A stretch of DNA of 64,000 bases from Nymphaea colorata (Eukaryota > Streptophyta > Magnoliopsida > Nymphaeales > Nymphaeaceae), in the NCBI RefSeq assembly GCF_008831285.2, contig NC_045139.1, positions 10,760,704 to 10,824,703 of the forward strand, written 5' to 3'. A program made the translations under genes and the position numbers. How positions within the stretch are numbered: position 1 is the first letter of the stretch; every line of letters begins with the position of its first letter. Shown piece after piece: positions 1 to 10,889 of the stretch. Under the pieces are notes generated by a model. That model did not search any database and was not told the origin of the DNA. It saw only the letters and a list, made by a program, of their open reading frames with translations.

Positions 1-61
1 ATATTATGCATTCAATCTTTTTTTTAATTATTATTATTTTTAAATTTGACTCATTAGGTGT

Positions 62-330
62 AAGAGCCGGCCATGGGACAATGGACATCCGACCTCCCCC
101 ACGCCGAAACCCTTTTTGGCTACGTGGATGCAAGAGAACCACGCGCTGCAACCTCCCCCACATGTGACCACCGTCAAACCCTCCAACCTCCCCACCAAAT
201 CCAACGGCTGGAGATGCCCTTCATCTTTCCACGGCGCCTTGACTCTCTCTCTCTCCTTTGGCCCCCACAACTCTCATCAACCTCCTTGACACTTTCAAAC
301 CCTCAAACTCAAACTCAAATCTCCACGTGA
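62..330. other. GC-rich promoter-like fragment without a gene
   Basis: A locally GC-rich block in AT-rich surroundings. It has a CT-rich run near 243-262 and a short ACTCAA-type repeat near 303-320, which resembles plant promoter or leader DNA. The plus-strand open frame at 73-330 has no recognisable domain, and the block ends abruptly against repeat-like sequence. It may be the remnant of a gene 5' end. Confidence 0.2.
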
Positions 331-339
331 TCTGGTCAC

Positions 340-930
340 CGGATCAATCAATGAGTTGACTCATCGACTCAGTCGAGTTTTAAAATAACATGAATCGATC
401 GAGTTAGGATCTAGTCGAGCTAAGTCAAGGGTGAGCCGGGTTAACCTTGACTCAGTAACTTAGTTTTCTAACAATCCGAAGCTGACTCTAAGCGATTCTC
501 AAGCCTAAGCCAATTAGTCGTTCCCCCTTGCACATGATGTTGACGATCGTAAGGGCTGGACTAAGCTCGATCCACTATCAAATTTTTCTTGATCTCTCTC
601 TTTTTATTTACTCATATGATTCATGGTTGCTTTAGGATCTGGACGAGAAATAGTATACTTGTCAATTAGAGTGTCCGATTACATTTGAAACCTAAAAATG
701 TCTTAATAAAATAATAAAAAAAGTATTTTTCCACCTTAATATGTTGCATACACTAAATTTCAATCATTTTGTTTCATTCACTTGAAAATAGTATACTACA
801 TGATATCTTATTGTGTACGAGTATCGGTTTATGGGAACCAACTCCCAAGAGAGTTCAAGTTCACGTTCTCCTTCACCTCGATTTGATGCAATGCATGTTC
901 TTGTATATGATAGCACACCAATTTTCTCTT
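340..930. other. Intergenic; degenerate GACTC/CGAGT-rich repeat then plain AT-rich DNA
   Basis: Positions 340-500 are rich in short words such as GAGTTGACTC and GTCGAGC, resembling the repeat families at 9825 and 32546. From about 500 to 930 I see no gene, domain or structured RNA. Confidence 0.35.
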
Positions 931-935
931 AGTAG

Positions 936-1080
936 CCCCAAGGGGTTGCGGCCGCCTGGTTAGGCCCATGGCTGATATAAAGTCGGTTGTTGGTTCGATT
1001 ACCATGAGCGTCGATCTCTTGCATAAGTCTAATCATGAAGTCCTGAAGCAGCCATGGACCCCAGGAGCAAAAAAAAAAGG
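936..1080 (+). repeat. SINE-like element with tRNA-type promoter
   Basis: A pol III box A-like word lies at about 943-962 (GGTTGCGGCCGCCTGGTTAG) and a box B-like word (GGTTCGATTA) at 992-1001, about 50 bases apart. A run of ten or so A's near 1069-1078 follows. This layout is typical of a tRNA-derived SINE. It does not fold into an intact tRNA and carries no clear anticodon arm. Confidence 0.45.
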
Positions 1081-1989
1081 AAGAAACTTCGACCTCTTTG
1101 GTGTATCTCCTTAATACTAACATCATGGACTTGAAGTAGGGTTGTCATTTTTCAAGGGGTTAGGTTTCTCCAATCACCAGTGTGGTTTTGGATTTGGACC
1201 CAAGTTTAATTTTAAAAGTCCGGATCTGGGTTTGGAAATTTAACTCCCCATTCTATCATATGGGATAACTAGGCAGATCTGACAAGCTCAAAGATGGTAC
1301 CAAACCACACTCCTTTGGCTTCTTTACCAGCCCTTCCTAGCAACTAAACCTAACCTTAATAATAAAGGGAAAACCAAGCTTTTCCATGAGGAAGAAATCA
1401 TTTTCCCACCAAACACCTAGTTACAGATGGCCACCACGGCACGCCTTCACCGGGCGATACAGATCGAATAAAACTTTCCAAAGCACCACCAACGATGATT
1501 GGTTCTGGTTTCGCTTTTAGGTTAGATGCCAAATGATCTTACGAGTTGTTTAAAATCTGGCGTTTGATTTGGTAAAAAGGTTTTGGCAATTTGGGGTAAT
1601 GAAAGACGCCATCGACAGTTACTTTCAGTATCATTTGATGCCAGCTTTGAACTGAGGAAGATGAAGGAATAAAGAGAAAGGGAAAAGGAAGCAGTTTTCA
1701 GTGGACAAAGAAATCAGAGATGAGGAAGGAAAGCAACGGAAAGGCGAAGCAAAACCCTTCCCCCTGATGGTGCTAATCGCCATCAAGAAGCCAAAGAAAA
1801 GCTTTTCTTTTTTTTTTTCCTCTGGTCCTCCCCCTTTTGACTCTGTTTTGTTGAAGAAACCCTTTGATTTTTCCAAAGCAGGTGTGAAATGGAACACCAT
1901 CATCATAAAAGCAAAAGATACAATAAATGTGAGGAGTAACTCTCGCCACCATGTGCGAGTCCTCAACACACCTACGCTACCTTCTTCCC
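1081..1989. other. Intergenic, no gene recognised
   Basis: Mixed AT-rich sequence with a short block of GGATTTGG-type words near 1180-1240. An open frame with a plus and a minus version overlaps 1631-2210, but neither shows a domain. Confidence 0.3.
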
Positions 1990-2230
1990 TAGCTTATAAA
2001 TGTGTCTCTGAAGAGAGAGAGAGAGAGAGAGAGAGCAGAAGCAGCAGCAATAATTCATCTTCTCAAAGACAAAGGAGCTGGGGAGGGGAAGAGAGAGAGA
2101 GAGAGAAGACAAAAGAAGAAGAGAAAATTTATTCAAATATAATTCTAAAAATAATCCTCTTGGTTCTGAACTTTCTGATACATGCCACAGTTTTTCTGAT
2201 ACTTTCCTAATTGAGTCGAGAGCTCAAGTT
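1990..2230 (+). promoter_or_regulatory. Possible core promoter and GA-rich leader with no recognised gene
   Basis: A TATA-like word TTATAAAT lies at 1994-2001, followed by GA repeats at 2012-2035 and 2091-2106. GA/CT-rich stretches of this kind are common just downstream of plant transcription starts. The next 1 kb holds no recognisable coding exon, so any transcript would be non-coding or truncated. This is suggestive only. Confidence 0.25.
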
Positions 2231-3181
2231 AATAACACTCTCTTAGAGACGTGACTTCTGTCTTGCATTCAAAGCTGCACAAGTTATCGATTTAATAAAA
2301 TATTATAATTTCGCATGCCTCTCTCATTTAACCAGGTTTACCTGAGATCGGCCTTAGAGTGAAGATGAAATTTTCTCTCCTCAAAGGCCCAAAGTCTCCA
2401 TATCAAGAGATTCTGAAACGAGAGATTATTTCAGAAGGTAGGAATAAAGGGATATATATTCAAAATGTTGACATGTTTTAAATCAAAGAATCAAAATTTG
2501 AAAGGCACGCTTTGGTCTTCTGCTCATGGTCTGAATGCATTGGAAGATGTGCTGCAATGGAGAAGGCAGGGAATCGGGAACATGGACTCATGAAGTGCCT
2601 CAGTAACCAAGAAAGGCAGAAACACAGACCCCCAAAAACGAAGCGAAAAACCAAAGGCGTTCAAAGGAGAGGGAAATCCGTAAGAAATCCAGTGACAGCA
2701 ACAGAGGAGTGAGAAAAGATTGGCTTCAAATAAATATTGAAAAAAAGAAAGCAAAAGGTTGGCTTCAAGTGAACAATCAAACCGAAAGCTGGGGCATCTA
2801 AATTTTGATTTAAGCCTTAACCAAGTTGCCCCATCATTTCAAGTGGTGCACTTATACACAAGGCATTAAAAAGTTCAGTCCCAAAAATAAAGAAAAAGAA
2901 ACTTCAAGTAAGGGAAAAGAAACATGCTAAATGGAGAGAAAACTAGATTAAAGTACAGAACCAATGCAAAGACAAAAAGAAAGCTAAATTTTCCATAAGG
3001 CACAAAGTAATATGATATAGTACCACAAAATAAAGTTGAGCACAAGCAATGAGGGACATGGGACGAGCAGAGTATTATACTGGGGACCTTCCTTCACCCC
3101 TACAAAGAAGAGCTGCACTTACCTCTATACTATGGGAATTCCCCAACCATAATAAGGAAAAAAAGGTGGGCAAAAGAAAGA
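2231..3181. other. Intergenic, purine-rich, no gene recognised
   Basis: A- and G-rich DNA on the plus strand. The short open frames at 2512-2754 show no domain. Confidence 0.3.
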
Positions 3182-3330
3182 AGGTAAGAACAAAGAATTT
3201 CTCTAAAATTCTGCAGATGAGAAGTAGATTATAGATAGAACAAACGAAAGAGAGATCATTAACACCAAAGAAGATAGGAACAAAGAATTTCTCAAAAAAT
3301 CCGCAGATGAGAAGTAGATTACAGACAGAA

Positions 3331-3379
<49 letters not shown>

Positions 3380-3393
3380 ATCAACACCTCAAA
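3182..3393. repeat. Tandem duplication with expanded (GA)n
   Basis: Two adjacent units of about 87 and 120 bp share the words AACAAAGAATTTCTC, GCAGATGAGAAGTAGATTA and AGATCAT-AACACC. The second copy differs mainly by a (GA) run at 3336-3377, where the first has only GAGAGA. Confidence 0.65.
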
Positions 3394-3943
3394 GGCTCAA
3401 AATTGGCGATCTACTCCTCCCACCTCAATAGTCTACCATGAATTTACCAACCAAACCAAATGAGGAGAGAGACATTATTCTTAGGCAGAATAAATAGATG
3501 AATAAAAGGTAAAAGTTTTAGTTCACCAAATAGCCACCGATTCGCCTCACCCAGTTCTTTTTTCCGTGCTTGTATAGATTTGTGCAATTGACTACTGAAG
3601 AAAAGCACAGTGTTTTGTTTGAAGAAAGGAGGTCCTTTCTATTCTAACATTTTGTATATCATTATCATTCATGAAATAGATTACAAGACGAAACCAGAAA
3701 ATTTCCAAGAAACAAACGAGTCAAAAGAAAAAGGAAAATGGAAAGATGACCCTCCTACTCTGTTTTAGGGGTTATGAAGAAACTCATTTCCTAATCCTTC
3801 TAATCAGGAAGACGGGTCATCATCCCAAACTATCAAAGAAGATAAAAAAGAGCTCTGCAATCAAGCAACCCCACTTGATTCCATATCGAAACTTCGATCT
3901 CTCCTCTTCTTTCCTCCTTTTTCGTTTCAAAGAAAGTAACATC
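3394..3943. other. Downstream flank of the ERF gene
   Basis: No further gene is recognised. On the minus strand this is the region just 3' of the ERF stop codon and probably holds its 3' untranslated region and polyadenylation site. Confidence 0.4.
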
Positions 3944-4636
3944 TCAAAGCCTCAAAGAAATGCTGCAAACTTCGTCATCGTCAAAATCCTCAGAAGGCGG
4001 CAGATTCAAATCCAACAAAGGCCTCCCCATCATAGGAGGCCTTCTCACCTCATCATCGACGACGGAGGACGATGAATCACAATCACTGTGACAGTCGTTT
4101 GGATCGACCATGGCAGCACCAATGAACCCTTCGTGGACCAACCCCCGGCCTGAACAATTGAAACCTCCGCCCCGCCTTCGGTCGGGCGCACAGCTCCGCT
4201 TTGCGCCCTTCTTCGTCCGCCACGCACCTCCGGCGGCGGCTCCTCGGGAGCCGGGACATAGGCGCCCTCTATCGACGTTTAGATCCATTTTCAGATCAGC
4301 CTCGCAGCAAGAGGGGGTCTTGGCATGGAGGTTGCTCCTGGGGCTGCTCCACGACTCGACAGTACTGCTGAGGCTGGTGCTTCGGTCCTCGGCGGGGACG
4401 AAGGGGAAGTTGGTCTTCGCCTTTGGTCCTCTGAGCGCCCGGGCGGCGGCGTCGTAGGCTAGGGCCGCGTCTTCCGCCGTGTCAAACGTCCCCAACCAGA
4501 CCCGGCACTTCTTCCACGGGTCCCTAATCTCTGCTGCAAATCTTCCCCACGGCCGCTTCCTTACTCCTCGGAAATGCACGTCCTTGGCGAGAATCCCACC
4601 AATTTCCTTCATCTCATTCTTAGATTGAGGCGACAT
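3944..4636 (-). CDS. AP2/ERF transcription factor with C-terminal EAR repression motif (ERF group VIII type)
   Basis: A single-exon gene of 230 residues. One AP2/ERF DNA-binding domain spans about residues 22-79, with the conserved cores [24 protein letters not shown] and AAR-LRG-KAKTNF. The Ala and Asp of AAEIRD are the residues typical of ERF rather than DREB proteins, so GCC-box binding in the nucleus is the family expectation. Near the C terminus LLDLNLPP is a textbook EAR (DLNxxP) motif, which recruits TOPLESS-type co-repressors; MDLNVD upstream is a weaker LxLxL-like site. An acidic stretch (EDFDDDE) and a basic middle region follow the usual plan of group VIII ERFs. The short N-terminal arm before AP2 also fits ERF3/4/7-like proteins. 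I chose the first Met; Met9 is an alternative. The gene is GC-rich in AT-rich surroundings, usual for ERF genes. I cannot assign a particular orthologue. Confidence 0.93.
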   Translation of the reverse strand: MSPQSKNEMKEIGGILAKDVHFRGVRKRPWGRFAAEIRDPWKKCRVWLGTFDTAEDAALAYDAAARALRGPKAKTNFPFVPAEDRSTSLSSTVESWSSPRSNLHAKTPSCCEADLKMDLNVDRGRLCPGSRGAAAGGAWRTKKGAKRSCAPDRRRGGGFNCSGRGLVHEGFIGAAMVDPNDCHSDCDSSSSVVDDEVRRPPMMGRPLLDLNLPPSEDFDDDEVCSISLRL

Positions 4637-5420
4637 AGCGATCGGATGAGCAGAAATCTCAGAGAATCAGGATCGAATCGTGCTGAAACCGTCCCACCAA
4701 ATCTGTGGCGTTCCAAAACTAGGGGTCCCCGGATGAGAGAAACGCAGAATCGACAGATGAAGAGCTAAAGAAACACTCTATTTTCCAGAAAATAGAAACT
4801 AAAACTGACCCAGAAAATACACCGAGCAAGAAAGCCTAAGAGGAATTACAAAAAGGAAAAGAGAACCATGAAACCATTAACCATGCCCCTCCCTCTCTCT
4901 CTCTGGCCAGAGATCAGAGAGAGGGAGTGAGAGAGAGAAACCACAAAGGAGGAACCCAAGAAATACTGCAGGAAGGAGAAAAAATACAGATCATAAACCA
5001 AGAAACCGGAGAAAGACACCAAAGGGGCAGACGGGGACTCCAGAACTCGGGAAAATCCTAGATAATTCCACCAGAAAAGGGCACGCGAGAAAGAGGATAC
5101 AGAGAAGGAGAGGAGAAAGGCAAGGAGGAGGAGGATGGAGAGGCTAGAGAGAGGAGGAGAAAGATCGGAGAGATTTATTAAGAGCTCTGATAAGAAAGAC
5201 AGAGGAGACTCCCCTTCCCTTCTCCCTCTTCAGCCCTCCTTCTGTGAGAGAGAGAGAGAGAGAGGGGTTCGGTCAAGGGGGAGGGAGAGGCCGGGCAAAG
5301 GGCAGAGAAAGAAGGAGAAGGGGAGAACCATAAAACGCCCCACGAGATGCGTGTGCGTGTATTGTTGCGTAGAAGGGCAGGCACGGGCTGCGCTGTCGGG
5401 CAGCTTGGGCAGATAACGCC
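4637..5420 (-). promoter_or_regulatory. ERF leader and proximal promoter, strongly CT-rich on the coding strand
   Basis: On the ERF coding (minus) strand this region is pyrimidine-rich, with a pure CT run at 5245-5264 and more CT near 4895-4945. CT-rich leaders are common in plant regulatory genes. I could not place a TATA box or transcription start with confidence. No other gene is seen here. Confidence 0.4.
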
Positions 5421-7077
5421 GTTACCACGCCATCATCCGCCGTCGGTCAATGCTGTCAGAGGAGACGGCTGATCCGAGTCGCCGTGCATCCCCCCTCCCC
5501 AAAAGTGATCGGACCATGGTCCATGGATCGGAGTCCGTCCAAGAAGCCTGTCTCGGACAAAGAGAACCGGGTTGAGCCGTTGTTTGAATCAGTTCTGAAC
5601 TGCAAAAAGAAATATTGCATTTTCTTTTTAAAAATAAATAAATAATAATAAAAAGACTTTCAAAAATATTTAAAAATTATACTGAAATGCCTGCATTAAT
5701 TTTCTAATGTAATTGTCTTGGTGCATAACATATAGCAAGTCGGCTTAAGTGTTGTACCGACAACGCAAAAAAAGTAGCACCGCCTGTTAAGAACTTCCAG
5801 TCCCTCAATTCAATGATTTGGACATGAAACTGCTCTGTTTATACCTGCAAGTTTTTTCCTTGTAATTTTTTTTTTTAATGTCAAGAAGACGTCACGGCTA
5901 AGTGGCCGATTCGATTCGAATCGCTTCATCTCCGGCGACTCATTCTCGCTTAGCAGGTCTTTCTCTGCAATTCCTGTTTCTCTCTCCATGACGGCTCTCT
6001 CTCTCTCTCTCCATGACGGAGACGTCAGCTCACGTGTCATGCAGCACCACGCGTGGTCCCCACATAAACCTGCTCGGTGAAAGAGTGGGGGAGGTCGGCG
6101 GGAGATAAAGTTGATATCGGCTCGGCTCGGCTCGGCTGGGTCGACGGCTCGCCTTCTCAAGACCGATACTCTATTGGTGTTTGGTCTCCGTAGAAACGAC
6201 ATTTTTTATATAATCAAAGAAAACAATCCGGTTACGGATCCTTGGATTTTTCAACTTCCCATTATTTCAGAAATTATTTGAACCGCGGATTAATAATTTC
6301 TTTTCAAGCTTTAAACCCCACAAATCACATTAAACCATTAAATTTAAAATACAGATTTAAGCAATTATTGGCATTAGCTATGATTTACGATGCAGTGAAC
6401 TTTTTTTATGATGGCTTTAATGATTATTTATTTTTTATTTTTTAGTGGCAAATCTTTTAGCCATACTTTTCTTCTATTCAAATAGTAAGTTGAATGCATC
6501 TCCAGCACATTTTTACGGGTCGGGCCAGCACGAGCCCAGAGCCCGAAAGCTCAATGGATCTAGTTAAAACCAACTTAAATTGCCACTCCAATTGGATTTT
6601 TTTCCTACTCCAAAGGAAGTTACATGATCCATATCCAAACCAAATTTATAATTGAACCCACTTTGGTCATTCATTTTATGCCCAAATCGACTCTCTTTTG
6701 GTACATCCAGCAATCATCTTGGATTCGGGACTTGGATCCGTGATGCTTTCTCGGGTATAGAAAATGTAGATCCAGATCGAACTGTGCTTGATCCAAATAA
6801 GTTCAAAATTTGATGGATCGGTTATACTTGAACGCGTAGAATCCAAAAACCTAGCAGTCAGACTTTTTGGACCTATGTTTGATTCCTATGCTGAAAGATG
6901 TCTTGTTTGCCCTTGAAGATCGAACCAACGACTTATCTCTTACCATCAATTGGTCTATGACCAACTATGTCAAATTCCCAAACACAGGTTTTTATTTGAA
7001 AAAAAAAAATTTAATTTTTTTTTTTAATTTTAGGAGACAGCGCTCCATGACAGTTGAACCCCCAATGATCTACCAAC
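5421..7077. other. Intergenic; GC-richer island with ACGT elements
   Basis: At 5890-6190 there is a GC-richer island containing CTCTCTCT, a repeated CCATGACGG word and GCTCACGTGTC near 6030, a G-box/ABRE-like core. A 130-codon minus-strand open frame (6202-5810) crosses it but shows no domain. The rest is AT-rich, with no gene recognised. Confidence 0.3.
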
Positions 7078-7400
7078 CATAGTCAACAAAACCGTGTTTA
7101 AAAAAAAAAAAAAACTGTGAAAAAAATGAAAAATAAATCAGTCGAAAAACAGTAGAAAACACCGTTCTTTTGAAAAAGACACCAAGACGTAAAAAAAAAG
7201 AACTTTTTTTTGTTATTTTCATTTTAGACGTTTTTTCACATTTTTAATGTTAGACTGGTTGTCTTCGTTTTTAAATTTTTATTAGTGGATTATTTACTCA
7301 TTCTCTGATGTTGCTTTATTAGCTTTTCATTTATTTTATCTTCTCCTAATTTTAAGATTTTTCAATTTTTTTTAAAACAATCATCATCTTTTCCCTTTTT
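7078..7400 (+). repeat. Truncated copy of the T-rich CATAGTCACAAA MITE family
   Basis: It begins CATAGTCAACAAAACCGTGT, like the left ends at 33490 and 34463. It continues with the same A-run, GTTATTTTCATTTT and T-rich interior. The matching right inverted end (TTTGTGACTATG) is missing, so this copy is decayed. Confidence 0.4.
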
Positions 7401-7451
7401 TTTAAAACTATATTTGTCATGGTACTACCGACCCATGTACCCACTACCCAA

Positions 7452-7620
7452 CCAATGGGTGGAGCCACCTAAAAAAAATTAATTTACATATAAATTTTAA
7501 AAAATTTATTTGTTTTATATAAAAATTTTGAAAAATGATATTTCATTCCTAATCAAAATTTAAAAACTTTAATTTGACATTCCTCATAAAAAATTTCTTG
7601 CTCGGCTCTTGCCAAGAACT
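7452..7620 (-). repeat. Copy of the GGCTCCGCCCCT-ended dispersed repeat, inverted
   Basis: Read on the minus strand it matches the elements at 28951 and 58955: ATTTTTTATGAGG, then AATTAAAGTTTTTAAATTTTG, AATATCATTTTTCAAAA and TTTATATA, ending in GGTGGCTCCACCC. It is one member of a family with at least four copies here. Confidence 0.5.
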
Positions 7621-8194
7621 TGATCCTTTAAAAGAGAAATTAATGGTTGAATAAGAAAAAAAAAATTCCAACCTCACTTATTACTGACCTAGCATCTTTA
7701 ATGAACAGGAGTAAATTTATTTTCAACTAAGAAAGCTTTTCCGGAGAATAACTTTTTCACTTCAAAGGCAATTTTCATCTAGAACATGGTGGCGCTGCAA
7801 CGAGAATCTAAAGCAGATGAATAGCAGAGTTGCCGACTGCCGACTTATAAGGAAAGGAGACGAATGGCTCCAGCTTTAGCCCAAGAGGGAGAGGCCTTTT
7901 ATTTTTTTCTTTTATTTTTTATTGGTCGAGCTTTTTTTTTATTGGTCGAGCTTTTAAAAGATTAATTTGCACCCACATGATTCTTGATTCTTTATAGCAT
8001 CTTTTTCATTCACATGTATACTAAAAGGGTTGAGGGCGTTGGCAAGGAAGAGAAGGAATTATTTTATTTTTCTTCTCTCTTCATCCTTATCTAATGCTCT
8101 CGTGGAGTGCGGATATGCATCAGCAGTTAGGTTACAGATACACTTCTAAGTTGTACCTCTGATTGGATAGGATGTGAGTTGGATGCATTCTTTA
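7621..8194. other. Intergenic, no gene recognised
   Basis: AT-rich sequence with a short direct repeat TTTATTGGTCGAGCTTTT near 7915-7955. Nothing else is seen. Confidence 0.3.
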
Positions 8195-8560
8195 CCACAT
8201 TCATATATTTGGATTTGGATTTGGATTTGGGTTTAGATTCAAACACGAATGAAGAAAAATCTATACCATATCTGATTCACAAATAGAATATGATTTGAAT
8301 CCAATGTTGGAATCACATCCAAATCCAAATCCAAACCACATTTGGGGTATGTTAAATACAACTTTCAAAATATGTAGACGTTGGATATAAGGTGTCTGTT
8401 TAAAACCAAATGTAATCCAAATTGAATTTGAAGCCTATACGATATTTGCTTAAATCTGAATTTGATCCAAAATTGGATCAGCCGGTCTTTCTTAAAGCCG
8501 AACTTGAACTGATGCCTTAATCGAATATCAGTTTTTTTTTTCGGTTCAGTCATACATTTA
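8195..8560. repeat. Degenerate GGATTTGGATTTGG / AATCCAAATCC repeat
   Basis: Short words of the type GGATTTGG and AATCCAAATCC alternate in both orientations. It belongs to the same loose family as 15080-15990, 37815-38200 and 59632-60074. An open frame inside (8553-8365, minus) is a by-product of the repeat. Confidence 0.5.
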
Positions 8561-8634
8561 TTAGTTTTTTATGTTTATATGTTTTTCAATTTTACTTTTT
8601 AACAAATGGTATATTTTTTATTCTGTCGTCGTAC

Positions 8635-9038
8635 TGTAATGAATCGTTTTTAGAAGTTTAGTCCAGTATTGAAAATTGTGAGAGATTTACATGAGCTTAC
8701 AAAGAGCGATGTTAAGTGGTTATTTGTCCTAGTTTATATCTTTTATTGAGCTAGAGCCGAAACTGCTAGAAAGTGGGTTGGAATTTGTTAGACCAAGTGC
8801 ACGAGCCGAGTATCGGAGTGGGTTGAGTTGTTTCACGGAGCTGGTTCAACACTCAAACCTAAGGTCCCACATGTGTAGATGCATGTGTTTTAAGGGTGAT
8901 GGATTGTAATGCCCTTCAAAGAAGTTTTGTCTTCATTCTTAACATTTTCTAGGCTAGAATCGAAACTATTAGATAACAGGTTGGTATCTATCGGACCAGA
9001 GACCCGAGCCCAATGTGGGAGTGGCTCTAGTTGTTTCA
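8635..9038 (+). mobile_element. TRIM (terminal-repeat retrotransposon in miniature), copy 1
   Basis: Two direct repeats, each starting TGTAATG and ending GTTGTTTCA, lie at 8635-8835 (201 bp) and 8905-9038 (134 bp, with an internal deletion). They flank only 69 bp. Shared words in the repeats include CTAG-CTAGA-(C/T)CGAAACT and GAC-CGAGC. The short interior carries GGTTCAACACTC and ends in a purine-rich AAGGGTGATGGAT, matching the interior of the copy at 52694-52769. No coding capacity is present, as expected for TRIMs. The primer-binding site is decayed (CGGAGCTGG) and no target duplication is visible, so the copy is old. Confidence 0.75.
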
Positions 9039-9087
9039 ATTAAACCACTAAATCGGCAGCTTACTTAAATTCAGCTCTCATCTCGGG

Positions 9088-9187
9088 CAATAAGATGAAA
9101 TGCTTCTCTTGCTCACCTAAGAATCAAAATGTGACTAGTAAAACAAAAAAGATTTGGGACGAGCAAGAAGAGTATTTCATCTTATTG
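9088..9187. repeat. 100-bp fold-back (MITE-like) element
   Basis: The left end CAATAAGATGAAAT (9088-9101) is matched exactly in inverted orientation by ATTTCATCTTATTG (9174-9187). The pairing continues imperfectly through CTTCTCTTGCTC. A related end occurs near 11575 (AGGATGAAATACTCTTCC). No clear target duplication. Confidence 0.55.
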
Positions 9188-9824
9188 TCTTGAAAGCCGA
9201 AGCTACTATCCTTTTCCCCATCCCTTAGGGATAGAAGGTCTGCTTTCAAAAACTTCCATGTACTTTATTGACTATCCCGTCTTTAAAAATTCATTTAAAG
9301 TTAGAGTATCTTTGACAAGGTCAACAAAGCCAGCATTTGTGTGTATGTGACAAAATATTGTCACAATAAGGATGTTATTGATATTATTTTGTGCCCCAGC
9401 AGCCTAGCTCTATCAGCCCATTTGAGCTTTAAAATTTGGCTTTTGCTTTGCGGCCATGCTTCAATTTCCTAATATGAAAGCAATAGGGGAGGAGGAACCA
9501 CATGTCTGCTTGTGTGGACATACAGTCCCACAAAATTTATTTGTTTTTACATTGGTGGCTTCCAACAATGTGTTGATTCATATACTGTTGGCCCCTTAAT
9601 TATTTTTCTAGTAAGTTTTGATCATTCCATTATCTCTAAGCTTCTTTTTGAACAAGCGCTTCTTTACCAAAAATTTCCTGTTCTACTCCTGCTAGAGGCG
9701 ATCTCTACTTTTCTCATGTTTAATGCTTGCTTAAACTCAAATTGCTTCCCAATTCACACCCAAGTAGAGGGAGAAATGAGGCATGATGGAGAGATGATCT
9801 TCATCTCTCGGGCTGCGCTGCTAT
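9188..9824. other. Intergenic, no gene recognised
   Basis: The plus-strand open frame 9512-9886 has no recognisable domain and runs into the repeat that follows. Confidence 0.3.
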
Positions 9825-10255
9825 CAGGAGCCGAGTCGAGCTCGAGCTTACTTTGCTCAAAAAAATCAAACTCAAACTCGGCTTGAACTCGAGCCAAACT
9901 CCTTATAGCAAGTTCGAGCTCAACTCGACTATACAAAATTGACCTCGAACTCGACTCGTTTAATCGATTCAACTCGTTTAGGCGTTAACTCGTGTAAGCA
10001 TTAACTCATTTCACTCGTGTAAGTGTTAACTCTTGTAACTCAGAATAACTTGTGAAAAATTGTTTTTGTCCTAAAAGTTAAAACCAGTGACTCGGTGAAC
10101 CGGTTTTGGCAATATTATATAGAGTACCAGTTTGCAAGTCGAGTCGAGTATAAACGAGTCGAGTTCTTCACTTTGAGCATCTTTGTAAGCTTGAACTCGG
10201 CTCACTTATAAATGAGTCGAGCATGAGCCGAGTTTCTTCGAACACCAGCTAGTGC
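9825..10255. repeat. GAGCTCG/CTCGACTC word-like repeat
   Basis: Dense, degenerate arrays of GAGTCGAGCTCGAG, AACTCGAC and related words in both orientations. Same family as 16400-16868 and 57809-58343. Its ends are only weakly inverted. Confidence 0.5.
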
Positions 10256-10846
10256 ACAGTCTTTTTGTGTGCTTAATCACCAAAATGACTTGTTGTTTCT
10301 ATCCTTAATTTCATCCCGTTGTTATAAGGTATAGGAGGGCCTATTTTTGAAGCCTATTTGAGAATACTAATGTTGTGAGGGTTAAGGTGGGTAGGGAAAA
10401 ATAATGGTAGTGGCAAGGTCATAAATTTCTGGATATTTAAAAACCAGATACTTAAGTCAGGGATAAAAACCAGACCCTTTAATATTTTGTTAAAAATTTA
10501 TTTTAAACAAAATATAAACATCCTATTATATTTATAAAAATTATTCTGATATAAAACATGGTTTGAATAAAGTTGTTTTATGAAAAATGTCAATTTTTCT
10601 ATTATCAAAATGTTGATGCTTATGACAGCCATTTAATTTTCCTCATTATAAAAACAAAATTAAAACCCAAAAAATGATCAACTTAATAAATATTTTGCAT
10701 TAGCCTATCTTTAATATCATATTGGTAAGATTAAATTTCAAACCAAAAAAACACTTTAAATATCATATTTAATATTTAAAGGGTTTGGTTTTGCCCCTGA
10801 CCTACCTATTGGTCTGGTTTCTACCAATCTCTCTCTCTCCATATCT

Positions 10847-10889
<43 letters not shown>

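Noticed and set aside
1631-2210. Overlapping open frames of 112 and 169 codons on opposite strands
   Set aside because: No domain; the plus frame ends in GA-repeat translation (ERERERES), typical of low-complexity DNA.
4110-4457. 115-codon plus frame and a minus frame (4045-4227) inside the ERF gene
   Set aside because: Shadows of the GC-rich ERF coding sequence; the AP2 frame is clearly the real one.
5810-6202. 130-codon minus frame in a GC-richer island
   Set aside because: No recognisable domain, and CT-repeat translation (WRERERAVMERE) in the middle.
9825-10255. Regularly spaced repeats that could suggest a CRISPR-like or satellite array
   Set aside because: The words are degenerate, unevenly spaced and in both orientations, and the DNA is a plant nuclear sequence.
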